A stretch of 64,000 bases of DNA from Sulfomarinibacter sp963741385 (lineage in GTDB: Bacteria > Acidobacteriota > Thermoanaerobaculia > Thermoanaerobaculales > Sulfomarinibacteraceae), in NCBI GenBank assembly GCA_963741385.1, contig CAVUHO010000003.1, positions 124,001 through 188,000 on the forward strand, in the 5' to 3' direction. Of this stretch, positions 28,594 to 38,177 are shown in pieces. The stretch's first letter is position 1, and every line of letters starts with the position of its first letter. The notes beneath the pieces are model-generated. The model searched no databases, was not told the origin of the DNA, and was given only the letters and a program-made list of their open reading frames with translations. The position numbers and the translations under genes were made by a program.

Positions 28594-29484
28594 TTACGGC
28601 GTGCAGTTCACGGCGTGGACCTGGTCGGTTCCGACGATTACCTGTCCGCTCAGCAACGTGCCTTTGAGCATCAGCTGCCTGGTCGTGCACGCCAGCGCGA
28701 TGTCTGCAATCGTGAACCGTGCGAGAAGATCGACGTTTCCGTCCGAATTGACATCCTTGAATACCTTGTTGGCGAGGGCCGCTTCCTGCCCGGTTGCGCC
28801 CAGATGCAGGCTGGCGAGGTCGATTTGATGCGGATCAAACGTAGGAGATCCGAAAACTGCAACCGCGAGCTTCCCGGCGCTCTGGGGGTCGACGTGATTG
28901 TTCGCATTGTTCGGATTGATGTCGATGGACAGCTTCTGCTGGCCCGGGAGGTAGGCGAAATTGTCCAGGACCATGTAGGTGTTGTCGTACGAGAACTCGA
29001 CCCAGGAGATGTCCACCGGACTTTCGACGCCGAAGAAGTCCGGCGTCCACGGCACGAATGCAGGACTGAGCGAGAAGACCTCGCCGGTGGAGAGGCGGAT
29101 GGTGTAGGAGCCGGCCACGTTGTAAAAAGGCGACAGATCGGTCCCGAAGGCGTAGGTTCCGGCGGGGAGGACCACCCGCAGACCCTGGGACGGGAACACG
29201 TAGAGCGACTGATTCCAGTAGCTGCGGGCACCGACGAAATCCGCGCCCCTCAGCGTGATCGGCGAAAACGCGACGTCGTTTACTGGAAACGTGATGACGC
29301 ACCCGTCGTCGCGCGTCGTGAAGTCGATGACCGTCGACGGGGTCCCGACTGCCGCCTCCCAGGTCGAACGATCCGTATACGTGACGCTTTGCGCTGAGCC
29401 AGTCAGGGCCGGCAGGAGCAGCGCGGCAAAGCAGACGCTCTTGAGGAATCGGGCCGACAGAGGTTGTTGATATGGAGTCTTCAT
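28594..29484 (-). CDS. Secreted protein with dockerin-like C-terminal module
   Basis: A 296-residue exported protein (signal about 1-32, ending GSAQS). Residues 33-180 form a beta-rich domain (TWEAAVGTPSTVIDF, RGADFVG, YMVLDNFAYLPGQ), like the FAF/choice-of-anchor proteins of environmental bacteria. Residues 185-290 have the pattern SIDINPNNANNHVDPQSAGKLAVAVFGS...FKDVNSDGNVDLLARF, a DxNxDGxxD calcium-binding loop module seen at the end of many PEP-CTERM-like exoproteins. No sorting tail follows. An extracellular role is likely; the function is unknown. Confidence 0.82.
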   Translation of the reverse strand: MKTPYQQPLSARFLKSVCFAALLLPALTGSAQSVTYTDRSTWEAAVGTPSTVIDFTTRDDGCVITFPVNDVAFSPITLRGADFVGARSYWNQSLYVFPSQGLRVVLPAGTYAFGTDLSPFYNVAGSYTIRLSTGEVFSLSPAFVPWTPDFFGVESPVDISWVEFSYDNTYMVLDNFAYLPGQQKLSIDINPNNANNHVDPQSAGKLAVAVFGSPTFDPHQIDLASLHLGATGQEAALANKVFKDVNSDGNVDLLARFTIADIALACTTRQLMLKGTLLSGQVIVGTDQVHAVNCTP

Positions 29485-29776
29485 ATCGTGAGCGTTGCAC
29501 CCTTTTTGAACAAAAGCAATACCCTCCTCAACGTTCTGACCAGAAAATGTGAAAAACGGCAGAGGGGACTCCGGCCCGAGTTCAAGCGAAGTCCGGCACC
29601 TATGGGAATATTCTGACGCTGCACCGCGTCTTCCAGTGCTCGAACAGGGGATCTCGTGTCGCGGGAGGTCGCACCAGGCGGTGACATGGTAGTTTGTGAG
29701 CGCAATCAGACAGGTTCATGCATCCGGACGGACGTCCCTGATGTCCCGCATTCAGAACTCTCGAGGAGGCTGTTCA

Positions 29777-31309
29777 ATGAAAACGTCAATCGCGCTGGTG
29801 CTTTCGTTCTCGTTGGTCGTGTTCGCCGGGTCGTCTGCGACCATCGCTCGAAGCGAGGACACCGCCGGCGGGGAAAAGACCGCAAAGGCTGAGATTCCGG
29901 CTGCCAAGGTCTTTCAATCCGACCACCAACTCGCGGTCGGCGGCCGAACCGTCAACTACACGGCGACCGCCGGGACCATGTTGATGAAGGACGACGCCGG
30001 CAAGCCGGTGGCCCTCTTCGGCTATACGGCTTACATCGAGAAGGGGGCCGACCCGGCCAAACGCCCGATCCTCTTCGCCTACAACGGGGGCCCGGGCTCG
30101 GCGTCCGTCTGGCTGCACATGGGCATTCTCGGTCCGCAGCGGGTCGTCGTGACCGATGCCGGTTTCACGCCCCCCGGCCCCTTCAAACGCGTGGCGAACG
30201 AGTTCAGCATTCTCGATGTGGCCGACCTCGTGATGATCGATCCGGTCGGAACGGGCTACTCGAAGCCGGTGGGCGAGGCCGAGGGCAAGGACTTCTGGGG
30301 CGTCGACCAGGACATCAAATCGGTCTCCGCCTTCATCGCCCAGTACGTCACGCAGAACGGCCGCTGGGCCTCGCCCAAGTACCTGCTCGGCGAGAGCTAC
30401 GGCGGGATGCGCTCCGGAGGCGTCGCCTACCGCCTCCTCACCACCCACAACCTGGCGCTCAACGGCGTCATCCTGGTGTCCCCCTATCTGGATTTCGTGG
30501 CCGGCACCGCCGGTCTCCAGGTCGACCTGCCGTACGTGCTCTTCTTCAGCGCGTACGCGGCGACCGCCTGGTACCACGACGTTGTCCCGGACAAGCCTGA
30601 CGACCTCCTGGCCTTTCTCGCGGCGGCAGAGGATTTCGCCGAGACGGTGTACGCCCCGGCCCTCTTCAAGGGCAACAGTCTTCCCCAGGCGGAACGCGCG
30701 AAGGTGCTCGCCGGGATGACGCGCTTCACCGGGATAGAAGAGGAGTACTGGGACCGGGCCAATCTCCGCATCGACGAGATGCACTTCTCGAAGGAGCTGC
30801 TGCGCCGGCGCAAGGAAACGGCCGGGCGCGCCGACTCCCGATTCAAGGGAGAGAGCATCAACCTGCTCGCCGAGCGCTTCACCTACGACCCCTTCAACTC
30901 ATCGGTGGGCCCGGCATTCGCAGCCGCCTTCAACGACTACTATCGGGCCGATCTGGGCGTCGACTTCGAGCAGGACTACGTCGTCTCCGGTGAGCTCTGG
31001 AAGAAATGGGATGAAACGCACGACCAACCCGACGGCGGCGCGTGGGGCAAAGTCCCATTCGCCAACACGGCCATCGACCTGACCTACGCCATGGTGCAGA
31101 ACCCCAACATGAGGGTGCTCGTCAACCAGGGCTACTTCGATCTCGCGACGCCGTTCGGGGTCACCAACTACGTCATCGACCACATGAAATTGAGCCCCGA
31201 GCTGCAGAAGAACCTCGTGATCGAGTACTACCGAGCGGGACACATGATGTACATCCACCCCCCCTCGATGGCGAAGTTCAGGGAAACCCTGGCGAACTTC
31301 ATCGAGTGA
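29777..31309 (+). CDS. Secreted S10-family serine carboxypeptidase
   Basis: A 510-residue peptidase with a signal peptide (ALVLSFSLVVFAGSSATIA). The S10 landmarks are in order: YNGGPGS (oxyanion-hole region, about 102-108), nucleophile Ser207 in GESYGG, the Asp in VNQGYFDLATPF and the His in YRAGHMMYIHPPS near the C-terminus. It would release C-terminal amino acids from peptides in the periplasm or outside. GAGGAGG lies 7 bases before the ATG at 29777; longer starts add a non-protein-like extension. The gene is monocistronic. Confidence 0.94.
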   Translation: MKTSIALVLSFSLVVFAGSSATIARSEDTAGGEKTAKAEIPAAKVFQSDHQLAVGGRTVNYTATAGTMLMKDDAGKPVALFGYTAYIEKGADPAKRPILFAYNGGPGSASVWLHMGILGPQRVVVTDAGFTPPGPFKRVANEFSILDVADLVMIDPVGTGYSKPVGEAEGKDFWGVDQDIKSVSAFIAQYVTQNGRWASPKYLLGESYGGMRSGGVAYRLLTTHNLALNGVILVSPYLDFVAGTAGLQVDLPYVLFFSAYAATAWYHDVVPDKPDDLLAFLAAAEDFAETVYAPALFKGNSLPQAERAKVLAGMTRFTGIEEEYWDRANLRIDEMHFSKELLRRRKETAGRADSRFKGESINLLAERFTYDPFNSSVGPAFAAAFNDYYRADLGVDFEQDYVVSGELWKKWDETHDQPDGGAWGKVPFANTAIDLTYAMVQNPNMRVLVNQGYFDLATPFGVTNYVIDHMKLSPELQKNLVIEYYRAGHMMYIHPPSMAKFRETLANFIE

Positions 31310-31481
31310 AGACCGAATGGGTGCCAGCGCCATTCCGGTGGCGGGATTGTCGCGCGGCGGCGGGTCGCCAGCACGTGAAAGATCGGGACCTGTGATCCAC
31401 CACTGGCGGCCCGACCTTCCATCGTGGACGACGCAAAGTCCCGTGGTTTAGGTCTATGATGGGGCCGAAAACCGACCCATT

Positions 31482-32843
31482 ATGACTCATTCCGGCGAAC
31501 ACTCCCATCCTGACCTCAACATCCTTGTCGTGGATGACGAGCCGAACATCCGCAAGACTCTCTCCTACTGCCTCGCCGCCGAGGGGCACACCGTGATTGC
31601 GGTGAGCAACGGCGAGGATGCCGCCGAGGAAGCGCGGGGCCGGTCCTTCGATGTCGTCTTCCTGGATCTCAGGCTCAAGGAGAGTGACGGCATGGAGCTG
31701 ATCCCGGTGATGTTGTCCGGCTCACCGTGGACGAAGATCGTCGTGATCACCGCGCACGCATCGATCGAAAGTGCGGTCGACGCGATGCGGCGCGGCGCCG
31801 CGGACTACATCGCCAAACCGTTCACGCCTGACCAGGTCACGCATGTCGTGCGGCGCCTTGCAGAGCTTCGTCGACTCGAATCTGAAGTCGTCACCCTCAG
31901 GGAGGGCCTGCAGATGCTCGAACCCGGGGATCGGCTGCAGAGCGGCAACCCGGGGATGCAAAGGGTGATCGAGACCGCCCGACGCTCCGCCTCCTCGGAG
32001 GCGATCATCCTGCTCGAGGGCGAAAGTGGCACCGGAAAATCCGTGCTGGCACGAGCTATCCATCGCTGGAGCCCGAGAAGCTCGAAACCGATGGCGTTGG
32101 TCGCCTGTCCGGCGGTACCGACGGATCTCCTGGAGAGCGAGCTCTTCGGTCATGTCAAGGGCGCGTTCACCGGCGCAGTCGCGGATCAACCTGGACGGGT
32201 CGCCTCGTGCGAAGGCGGTTCGCTCTTCCTCGACGAGGTTGCCGAGATGGCACCCTCGGTACAGGCCAAGCTGCTTCGTTTCATCCAGGACAAGGAGTAC
32301 GAGCGTCTTGGAGAGTCGAAGCCGCGCAGGGCGGACGTGCGCATCATCGCCGCCACCAACGCAGATCTCGAACAGCGTGTGGCGGAGGGGCGGTTTCGAG
32401 AGGACCTGTTCTACCGGCTCAACGTCATACGGTTGACGATCCCGCCCCTTCGAGAGCGGCGCGAGGACGTGATGCCGCTGGCGACGGATTTTCTCGCGCA
32501 CTTCGGTCGTGCCAACCACCGGAGGATCCTCGGGTTTGGTGATGAGGCGAAACGGAGCTTGACCGAACACAGCTGGCCCGGAAACGTCCGAGAGCTTCAA
32601 AATGCCATCGAACGCGCCGTGATCCTGGGGAGCGGAGAGTGGATCGAGATTGCAGACCTCCCTGAGAGTATCGTTGCCGCGGAGAGCACGGTTTCCATCG
32701 GCGACCTCGTACCGCTGACGGCGATCGAGGAGCGACACATCAGGAAGGTTCTGGCCCGGACCTCGTCGCTTCAGGAGGCGGCGGACATCCTGGGTATCGA
32801 CCAGGCGACGCTGTGGCGTCGAAGAAAATCCTACGGCATCTGA
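31482..32843 (+). CDS. Sigma-54-dependent response regulator (AlgB/NtrC type)
   Basis: A 453-residue regulator with a receiver domain (acidic pair 18-19, phospho-acceptor Asp62 in FLDLRLK, Lys in AKPF at 112), an AAA+ domain (Walker A GESGTGKS at 180-187, the sigma-54 contact loop GAFTGA at 227-232, Walker B FLDE at 249-252, WPGNVRELQNAIERA) and a Fis-type HTH (SSLQEAADILGIDQATLWRRRKSYGI). The length and its partnership with a KinB-like kinase match AlgB. A consensus sigma-54 promoter lies 124 bases downstream, before the kinase gene, so it likely activates the K+ transport operon. Confidence 0.94.
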   Translation: MTHSGEHSHPDLNILVVDDEPNIRKTLSYCLAAEGHTVIAVSNGEDAAEEARGRSFDVVFLDLRLKESDGMELIPVMLSGSPWTKIVVITAHASIESAVDAMRRGAADYIAKPFTPDQVTHVVRRLAELRRLESEVVTLREGLQMLEPGDRLQSGNPGMQRVIETARRSASSEAIILLEGESGTGKSVLARAIHRWSPRSSKPMALVACPAVPTDLLESELFGHVKGAFTGAVADQPGRVASCEGGSLFLDEVAEMAPSVQAKLLRFIQDKEYERLGESKPRRADVRIIAATNADLEQRVAEGRFREDLFYRLNVIRLTIPPLRERREDVMPLATDFLAHFGRANHRRILGFGDEAKRSLTEHSWPGNVRELQNAIERAVILGSGEWIEIADLPESIVAAESTVSIGDLVPLTAIEERHIRKVLARTSSLQEAADILGIDQATLWRRRKSYGI

Positions 32844-32966
32844 TTCCGCGCCCGGGCTGCTGTCGCATTGAAGCATGCAAGGTCGGGGTGGCGGCTCTCT
32901 TTCAACTTTCAATGCATGCAGCGTCGGTTGTCGTTGGAACTGGTGTGATTCCAATATCTTGAAAGT

Positions 32967-32981
32967 TGGCACCACTGTTGC
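32967..32981 (+). promoter_or_regulatory. Sigma-54 (-24/-12) promoter
   Basis: TGGCAC (32967-32972), five bases, then TTGC (32978-32981) is an exact match to the sigma-54 consensus. It lies 33 bases before the ATG of the KinB-like kinase and just downstream of an NtrC-type activator gene. Two similar GCATGCA-containing segments at about 32868-32884 and 32910-32925 are candidate upstream activator sites. Confidence 0.8.
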
Positions 32982-33013
32982 TCTACGGCCTGATGCCAGG
33001 GAGGTCCCGTCGA

Positions 33014-34847
33014 ATGAGCTTGAAACGGAAAATTCTGACCGGATACGGCGTGGTGTTCGTACTCATGGCGCTGGTCATCGCCTGGGCGGTCGCCAACCTG
33101 GTGTCCCTTGGAAGAGCCACATCCGCCATTCTCAGTGAAAACTACCGGAGCATTCTCGCGGCGGAAAACATGGTGGATGCCCTGGAGCGTCAAGACAGCG
33201 GCGTTCTGCTCGTCTACCTCGGCGAAACGGAATCGGGGATTGCACAGGCTCGCGAGAACGAGGCTTTGTTTCTCGAATGGCTGGCGCGGGCGAAGGACAA
33301 CATCACCATTCACGGCGAACGGGAGCTCGTGCAAACCATCGAGGCCGATTACGAGACCTATCTCCGTCTCCTTTCCTCTGTGAGAGGCACCGACGCTTCG
33401 GCCGGCCCTCCGGGGCTGCCCTCGTCCTACCGCGAATCGGTTTTCCCCGTGTTCGCAAAGGTGCGCGAGGCCTGCATCACCCTGCGGAGACTCAACGAGG
33501 AAACGATGTACGGCGCCAGCGTTCGGGCGGCTGACGTCGCCGGACGGGCCATCTGGTCGACGACCCTGGTGGCGGGCGTGGCACTGACCATCGCCCTGGT
33601 TTTCAGCCTCGTCCTGTCCGAACGCATCGTCGGGCCGATCCGTCGCTACATGACTGCATCACGGACGATCTCGTCGGGCGACTACGGAGTCCACGTGCCG
33701 GTCGAGACCCAAGACGAATTCGGCCAGCTGGCCGAAGAGTTCAACCGGATGGCCGCACAGCTCGGCCGGTACCACGAGATGAACATCGAGCAGATCATCG
33801 AGGAAAAGAACAAGGGTGAGGCCGTTCTCTCCAGCATCGAGGACGGTTTGGTGGTTTTCGACACCGATCTCAGAGTGACCGCGGTCAACCCGGCGGCGAG
33901 ACGTCTGCTCTCACTGGACGCCTCCGACATCTCGGCGCTGCAGTGCGAGGACGTGCTGCCGGACGCTCAGATCTGCAAGCAGATCCGCGCAACAGTCCGA
34001 ACCGGAGATCAACCGGACCTTCCCGACGAGGAGCGGGTCCTCACCCTGTCAAGCGACCGGCAGGTCCGCCATTTTCTCTATTCCGTCACACCGATCCGCC
34101 GCAAGGACAGGGTCCTTTCCGGTATCGTGCTGCTGCTGAGAGATATCACCCGCATCAAGGAGGTCGAGCGGCTCAAGAGCGAGTTCATCATGGCGGCGTC
34201 CCACGAGCTGCGGACACCGTTGACCAGTCTCGGGATGAGTGTCGACCTGCTCCTGGAGCACGCCGCGCGGGACCTCTCCGAACAGGACCGCGAGCTCCTG
34301 CAGGCGGCCCACGAGGAGGTCCATCGAACCAAAGCGCTGGTCGCGGACCTGCTCGACCTCTCAAAGATCGAAGCCGGAAAGATCGACATGGACTTCGAAA
34401 TGGTTTCGATTCCCGACCTTTTCAGGCGTGTGCACGGAGTCTTCAAGACTCAGGCGGACATGAAGTCGATCACTCTGACGACGGACGCGAGCCCGGGCCT
34501 GCCCGCGGTCTGGGCAGACTGCCAACAAGATCACCTGGGTGATGTCGAACCTGATCTCCAACGCCCTACGGTACGTCAAGCCGGGCGGCCGGATCGACCT
34601 CGAGGCCAGGGAGGCCGGCCCCCGCGTCCACCTCTCGGTGCGCGATAACGGTCCGGGAATTCCGGCGGAGTACCACAGCAGGATTTTTCAGAAGTTCGCG
34701 CAGGTGCATGGACGGGAGACGGACGGGTCGGGTCTCGGGCTCGCCATCTGCAAGGAGATCGTGCGTGCTCACGGTGGGACGATCTGGGTGGAGTCGCCGC
34801 CGGACCAGGGGTGCACCTTCACGTTCACCCTTCCTGTGGATCGGTAG
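33014..34847 (+). pseudogene. KinB-like sensor histidine kinase, interrupted by a one-base frameshift
   Basis: The full gene would encode about 610 residues: TM helix 1, a KinB-type periplasmic helical sensor (ENMVDALERQDSGVLLVYLG), TM helix 2, HAMP (SERIVGPIRRYMTASRTISSGDYG), PAS (SIEDGLVVFDTDLRVTAVNPAARRLL), H-box ASHELRTPLTSL and a HATPase domain. The first frame ends at 34648 with nonsense after VWADC. The ATPase half (NKITWVMSNLISNALRYV, DNGPGIP, GSGLGLAICKEIV) continues in the next frame to 34847. One extra base at 34520-34524 (CC of TGCCAAC) explains the break. No slippery site is visible, so a sequence error or recent mutation is likely. It would sense the periplasm and phosphorylate the AlgB-like regulator. 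Confidence 0.88.
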
Positions 34848-34855
34848 GAGGAGCC

Positions 34856-35581
34856 ATGAAGAGGCAAGCGGTTCTCGTGGTCGACGACGAGAAGAACATC
34901 CGTCTGACAGCGGCCCGGTCGTTGCGGCCGCTCGAGGTGCAGATCGAGGCGGCGGTCAACGGAGAGGAGGCCCTTGCGAAGCTCGGCCAGCAGCCGTTCG
35001 ACCTGGTTTTCCTGGATCTGAAGATGCCCGGTATGGGTGGAATGGAGGTTCTGCGCCGGATCAGGAGCAACTGGCCGCAGGTGCGGGTCGTCATCATCAC
35101 CGCCCACGGAACGATCGACACAGCGGTCGAGGCGATCAAGCTGGGAGCGAGCGATTTCCTGCAGAAACCCTTCAGCGCCAACGAGATCCGAGACGTCGCC
35201 AGGGCGTCGCTCGAACACGTTCAGTCGCCTCGTGAGGGCGCGGTCGACAGTCGCTCCCTGCTCGAGCTTGTCAGACGCCACATCGCAAACCGGGATCTCG
35301 CGGCCGCTCGAGAAACCGTGTGCCGAGTGATCGCGGCGGACCCGACGGAGGTGGAGGCGTACAACCTGCTCGGTGCGCTGCTGGAGACGAATGGTGACTG
35401 GTTGGGCGCCCAGAAGTTCTACCGGGCCGCGCTCGACATGGACCCGACCTTCAAACCGGCGCAGGCGAACCTCGAGCGCACGACCTCCTGGAGTAAATCG
35501 GGCGAAATCCAGCTCGGCGCCGATCAGGGAGACGCCGGCACTCCGCAGGCGACGCCTCGGGGGGGCCGAGATGAAGACTGA
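34856..35581 (+). CDS. Response-regulator receiver protein with TPR C-terminus
   Basis: A 241-residue protein, starting 8 bases after the kinase stop with a GGAGGAG site. Residues 1-125 are an intact receiver: acidic residues Asp10-Asp11, phospho-acceptor Asp54 in FLDLKMPG, Thr in ITAHGT and Lys in LQKPF. Residues 130-205 form TPR-like helices (LLELVRRHIANRDLAAARETVCRVIAADPTEVEAYNLLGALLETNGDWLGAQKFYRAALDMDP, given here as a summary of the repeat). No DNA-binding domain is present, so the output is probably protein-protein contact, plausibly with the TrkA proteins encoded next. Its end overlaps the following gene by 11 bases. Confidence 0.9.
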   Translation: MKRQAVLVVDDEKNIRLTAARSLRPLEVQIEAAVNGEEALAKLGQQPFDLVFLDLKMPGMGGMEVLRRIRSNWPQVRVVIITAHGTIDTAVEAIKLGASDFLQKPFSANEIRDVARASLEHVQSPREGAVDSRSLLELVRRHIANRDLAAARETVCRVIAADPTEVEAYNLLGALLETNGDWLGAQKFYRAALDMDPTFKPAQANLERTTSWSKSGEIQLGADQGDAGTPQATPRGGRDED

Positions 35582-36011
35582 CCGTTACATCGTCGTTGTC
35601 GGATGCGGGCGATTGGGCTCGCTCCTCGCGAATCGCCTGAGCCGCGACGGGAACGCGCTCGTCGTCATCGACCGCGACAGGGCGACGTTCGACGACCTGT
35701 CCCTCGAGTACAGCGGCTTTCGCGTCGAAGGCGACGCGACCCGGCTCGCCGTGCTCAACCAGGCAAAGGTCGGGAACGCCGATGTCCTGATCGCGACCAC
35801 CCACCAGGACAACGTCAACCTGATGGTCGCCCAGGTTGCTCGTCGGATCTTCGGCGTCGCCACTGTTCTTGCCAGGGTTTTCGACCCCAAGAGAGAGGAG
35901 GTCTACTCCCGGTTGGGCATCGACACCGTGTCGCCGATCTCGTTGGCTGCGGAGAGGTTCTTGACGTCGATTGACTCAGGGGGGATCGCGACCAATGGAG
36001 CCTCACTATGA
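35571..36011 (+). CDS. TrkA-N (RCK) domain protein, short form
   Basis: A 146-residue protein consisting of one RCK_N Rossmann domain: YIVVVGCGRLGSLLANRLS (GxGxxG present), VVIDRDRATF at the end of strand 2, and VEGDATRLAVL. There is no TrkA_C domain. It overlaps both neighbours (11 bases with the receiver-TPR gene, ATGA with the next TrkA). Together with the following 220-residue protein it could form a hetero-oligomeric gating ring for TrkH. Confidence 0.9.
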   Translation: MKTDRYIVVVGCGRLGSLLANRLSRDGNALVVIDRDRATFDDLSLEYSGFRVEGDATRLAVLNQAKVGNADVLIATTHQDNVNLMVAQVARRIFGVATVLARVFDPKREEVYSRLGIDTVSPISLAAERFLTSIDSGGIATNGASL

Positions 36012-36670
36012 GGGTGCTCATTGTCGGCGGCGGGAAAACGCTCTACTTCCTCTGCCGGAGCTTCACTGCCAAGGGGTACGAGGTCGTCGTGGTCAACCGC
36101 GACCGCGAGGAGTGCGCCCAGATGGCCCGTGAATTGAGGGCGGTCGTGGTCGAAGGTGACGCGAGCGACGCCGGCATCCTCGAGGAGGCCGGCGCGAGAG
36201 TGGCAGACGTCGTCCTCGCCATCACCCCCAACGACCAGGACAACCTGGTCATCTGTCAGCTCGCCTCACTCCAGTTCGAGGTGCCACGGGTCCTGGCCCT
36301 GGCGAATGACCCGGAGAACGCCCGGATTTTCGAAGAGCTTGGGGTTTCAGCGTTTTCGACCACGAAGATCGTGAGCAATCTGATCGAACAGCGGGCGGCG
36401 GTGGAACAGATCACGAACCTGTTGCCGGTCGGCGAGGGGCTGGTCAACGTCACGGAGATCGTGCTGGAGGCCGATTCCCCGGTCGCCGGGAAAGCGCTCA
36501 AGGACATCATGCTGCCCGAGAACGCTCTGATTGCAATCGTCATCCGCGGAGGCAAGCCGATCGTTCCACGGGGCACCAGCGTATTGGCAGCGCGCGATCG
36601 TCTGGTCCTTGTGACCTTACCCGAAAACCACGGCCCGGTTGTGAAGGCCCTCACCGGCGAGCGGATCTGA
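36008..36670 (+). CDS. TrkA-type K+ uptake regulator (RCK_N + RCK_C)
   Basis: A 220-residue protein with an N-terminal RCK domain and a C-terminal TrkA_C domain (VTEIVLEADSPVAGKALKDI, LIAIVIRGGKPIVPRGTSVL). The nucleotide loop is atypical: IVGGGKTLYF replaces the third glycine of GxGxxG, and VVNRDREE has Asn in place of the usual acidic residue. This points to altered or lost NAD(H) binding, while the preceding short partner keeps a canonical loop. Translationally coupled through ATGA at 36008. Confidence 0.92.
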   Translation: MRVLIVGGGKTLYFLCRSFTAKGYEVVVVNRDREECAQMARELRAVVVEGDASDAGILEEAGARVADVVLAITPNDQDNLVICQLASLQFEVPRVLALANDPENARIFEELGVSAFSTTKIVSNLIEQRAAVEQITNLLPVGEGLVNVTEIVLEADSPVAGKALKDIMLPENALIAIVIRGGKPIVPRGTSVLAARDRLVLVTLPENHGPVVKALTGERI

Positions 36671-36682
36671 AGGGGAATCGTC

Positions 36683-38173
36683 GTGCGCGAAAGGGAGCAC
36701 CTCCGTTTGCGTTATCGCGCGATCGCGTCCTTCGTCGGGCCCATTCTGGTGGCGGCCGGCGTGGTGATGATGTTGCCGCTCCTGATCCTCCCGAGCCACC
36801 CGGAGGAGGTACTTCGGGCACCGGCGTTCGTCGTTCCGGCCGCCGGTCTGATCGTCGTCGGCGGCCTGTGCCACAGAGGCATTCGCCGTCCCGCCGGTAT
36901 CGTGCTGTCGATCCAGGAGGGGGGCATCATCGTGGTGATCACCTGGATCGTGGTCATTCTCGTGTCAGCCTTGCCGTTCGTGTGGCTGTCAGGTCTCACA
37001 TTTTCGCGGGCGGTGTTCGAAGCGGTGAGCGGGTGGACCACGACCGGGCTTTCGGTCGTCGACGTCAACACTGCGGGCCCCCTGATCCTCCTCTGGCGAA
37101 GCGTCATGCAGCTGGCCGGCGGAGCGGGGTTCGCCATCATCATGATGTCGTCGATTCTCGGACCCACCGGGGTCGGTTTCGCCACGGCCGAGGGCAGGAG
37201 CGACCAGCTCGTTCCCCACGTCCGCGCGTCGGCACGTCTCGTCCTCGCCATCTACTCCGTGTATGCGGTGGCCGGCGTCCTGGCCTATCGGCTGGCCGGC
37301 ATGTCGTCCTTCGACGCGGTCAACCATGCGTTCGCGGCGATCTCCACCGGCGGTTTCTCCACGCGCGCGCAGAGCATCGGCTACTGGGATTCCGTGGCTG
37401 TCGAGGCAGTGACGTTGCCGCTGATGATTCTCGGCAACCTCAGCTTTGTTACGGCGTGGTTCCTTGTGCGCGCAAAGCTCCGTTCGGTTGCGAGAAACGG
37501 CGAGGTCCGGCTGCTGGCGATCGTGGTTCCCCTCGCCGCGGCCATGATGTTCTTCCTGACCTGTCGGACGATATACCCTCAGCTTGGGAAATCGATTCGG
37601 GTGGCGGTGTTCGAGACGGTCACTGCACTCACAACGACAGGTTTCTCGACTGTCAGCTACGCCGACTGGAACGCTTCCGGCATCCTCCTGATGATCGCCT
37701 TGATGCTGATCGGCGGCGGCACCTGTTCGACTGCGGGTGGCATCAAACAGTTTCGGGTGCACCTCCTGGCCAGCACTCTGGTGTGGGACCTCAAACGAGC
37801 GCTCATGCCGCGCACGGCGGTCGTGGCGCGTCCCGTTTGGGAGGGCGACCAGCGGGTCTTCGTGGACGATGCGAGGGTGCGACAGGTATCGACCTTCGTC
37901 TCCCTGTACCTGATGTCGTTCGTCGTTGGCACGATGGTCCTGTGCGCCTGTGGCTACAGCCTGGGCGAATCACTGTTCGAGTTCGCATCCGCCCTCGGAA
38001 CGGTCGGGTTGTCGGTCGGGGTGACGTCTCCCAACATGCCGGACGTCGCGCTCTGGGTAGAGGCTGTCGGGATGTTTCTCGGTCGGTTGGAGTTCATGGT
38101 CGTGATCGTGAGTGCGCTCAAGCTCGCCAAAGACATGCGTCGCGCAATGGCGAGAGAATCCCACGGCAGCTGA
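36683..38173 (+). CDS. trkH: TrkH-family potassium uptake protein
   Basis: A 496-residue membrane subunit with the four pore-loop segments of TrkH: SGWTTTGLS, ISTGGFSTRAQ, LTTTGFSTV and ALGTVGLSVG. About ten hydrophobic helices are visible, and the length is typical of TrkH (about 480-500). A gap of 12 bases separates it from the upstream trkA gene. Together with the two RCK proteins it forms a complete Trk-type K+ uptake system, here placed under a two-component and sigma-54 control unit. Confidence 0.95.
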   Translation: MREREHLRLRYRAIASFVGPILVAAGVVMMLPLLILPSHPEEVLRAPAFVVPAAGLIVVGGLCHRGIRRPAGIVLSIQEGGIIVVITWIVVILVSALPFVWLSGLTFSRAVFEAVSGWTTTGLSVVDVNTAGPLILLWRSVMQLAGGAGFAIIMMSSILGPTGVGFATAEGRSDQLVPHVRASARLVLAIYSVYAVAGVLAYRLAGMSSFDAVNHAFAAISTGGFSTRAQSIGYWDSVAVEAVTLPLMILGNLSFVTAWFLVRAKLRSVARNGEVRLLAIVVPLAAAMMFFLTCRTIYPQLGKSIRVAVFETVTALTTTGFSTVSYADWNASGILLMIALMLIGGGTCSTAGGIKQFRVHLLASTLVWDLKRALMPRTAVVARPVWEGDQRVFVDDARVRQVSTFVSLYLMSFVVGTMVLCACGYSLGESLFEFASALGTVGLSVGVTSPNMPDVALWVEAVGMFLGRLEFMVVIVSALKLAKDMRRAMARESHGS

Positions 38174-38177
38174 TGCC

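Noticed and set aside
34500..34540. Programmed ribosomal frameshift in the KinB-like gene
   Set aside because: There is no slippery heptamer and no evident downstream structure; a single-base indel is the simpler explanation.
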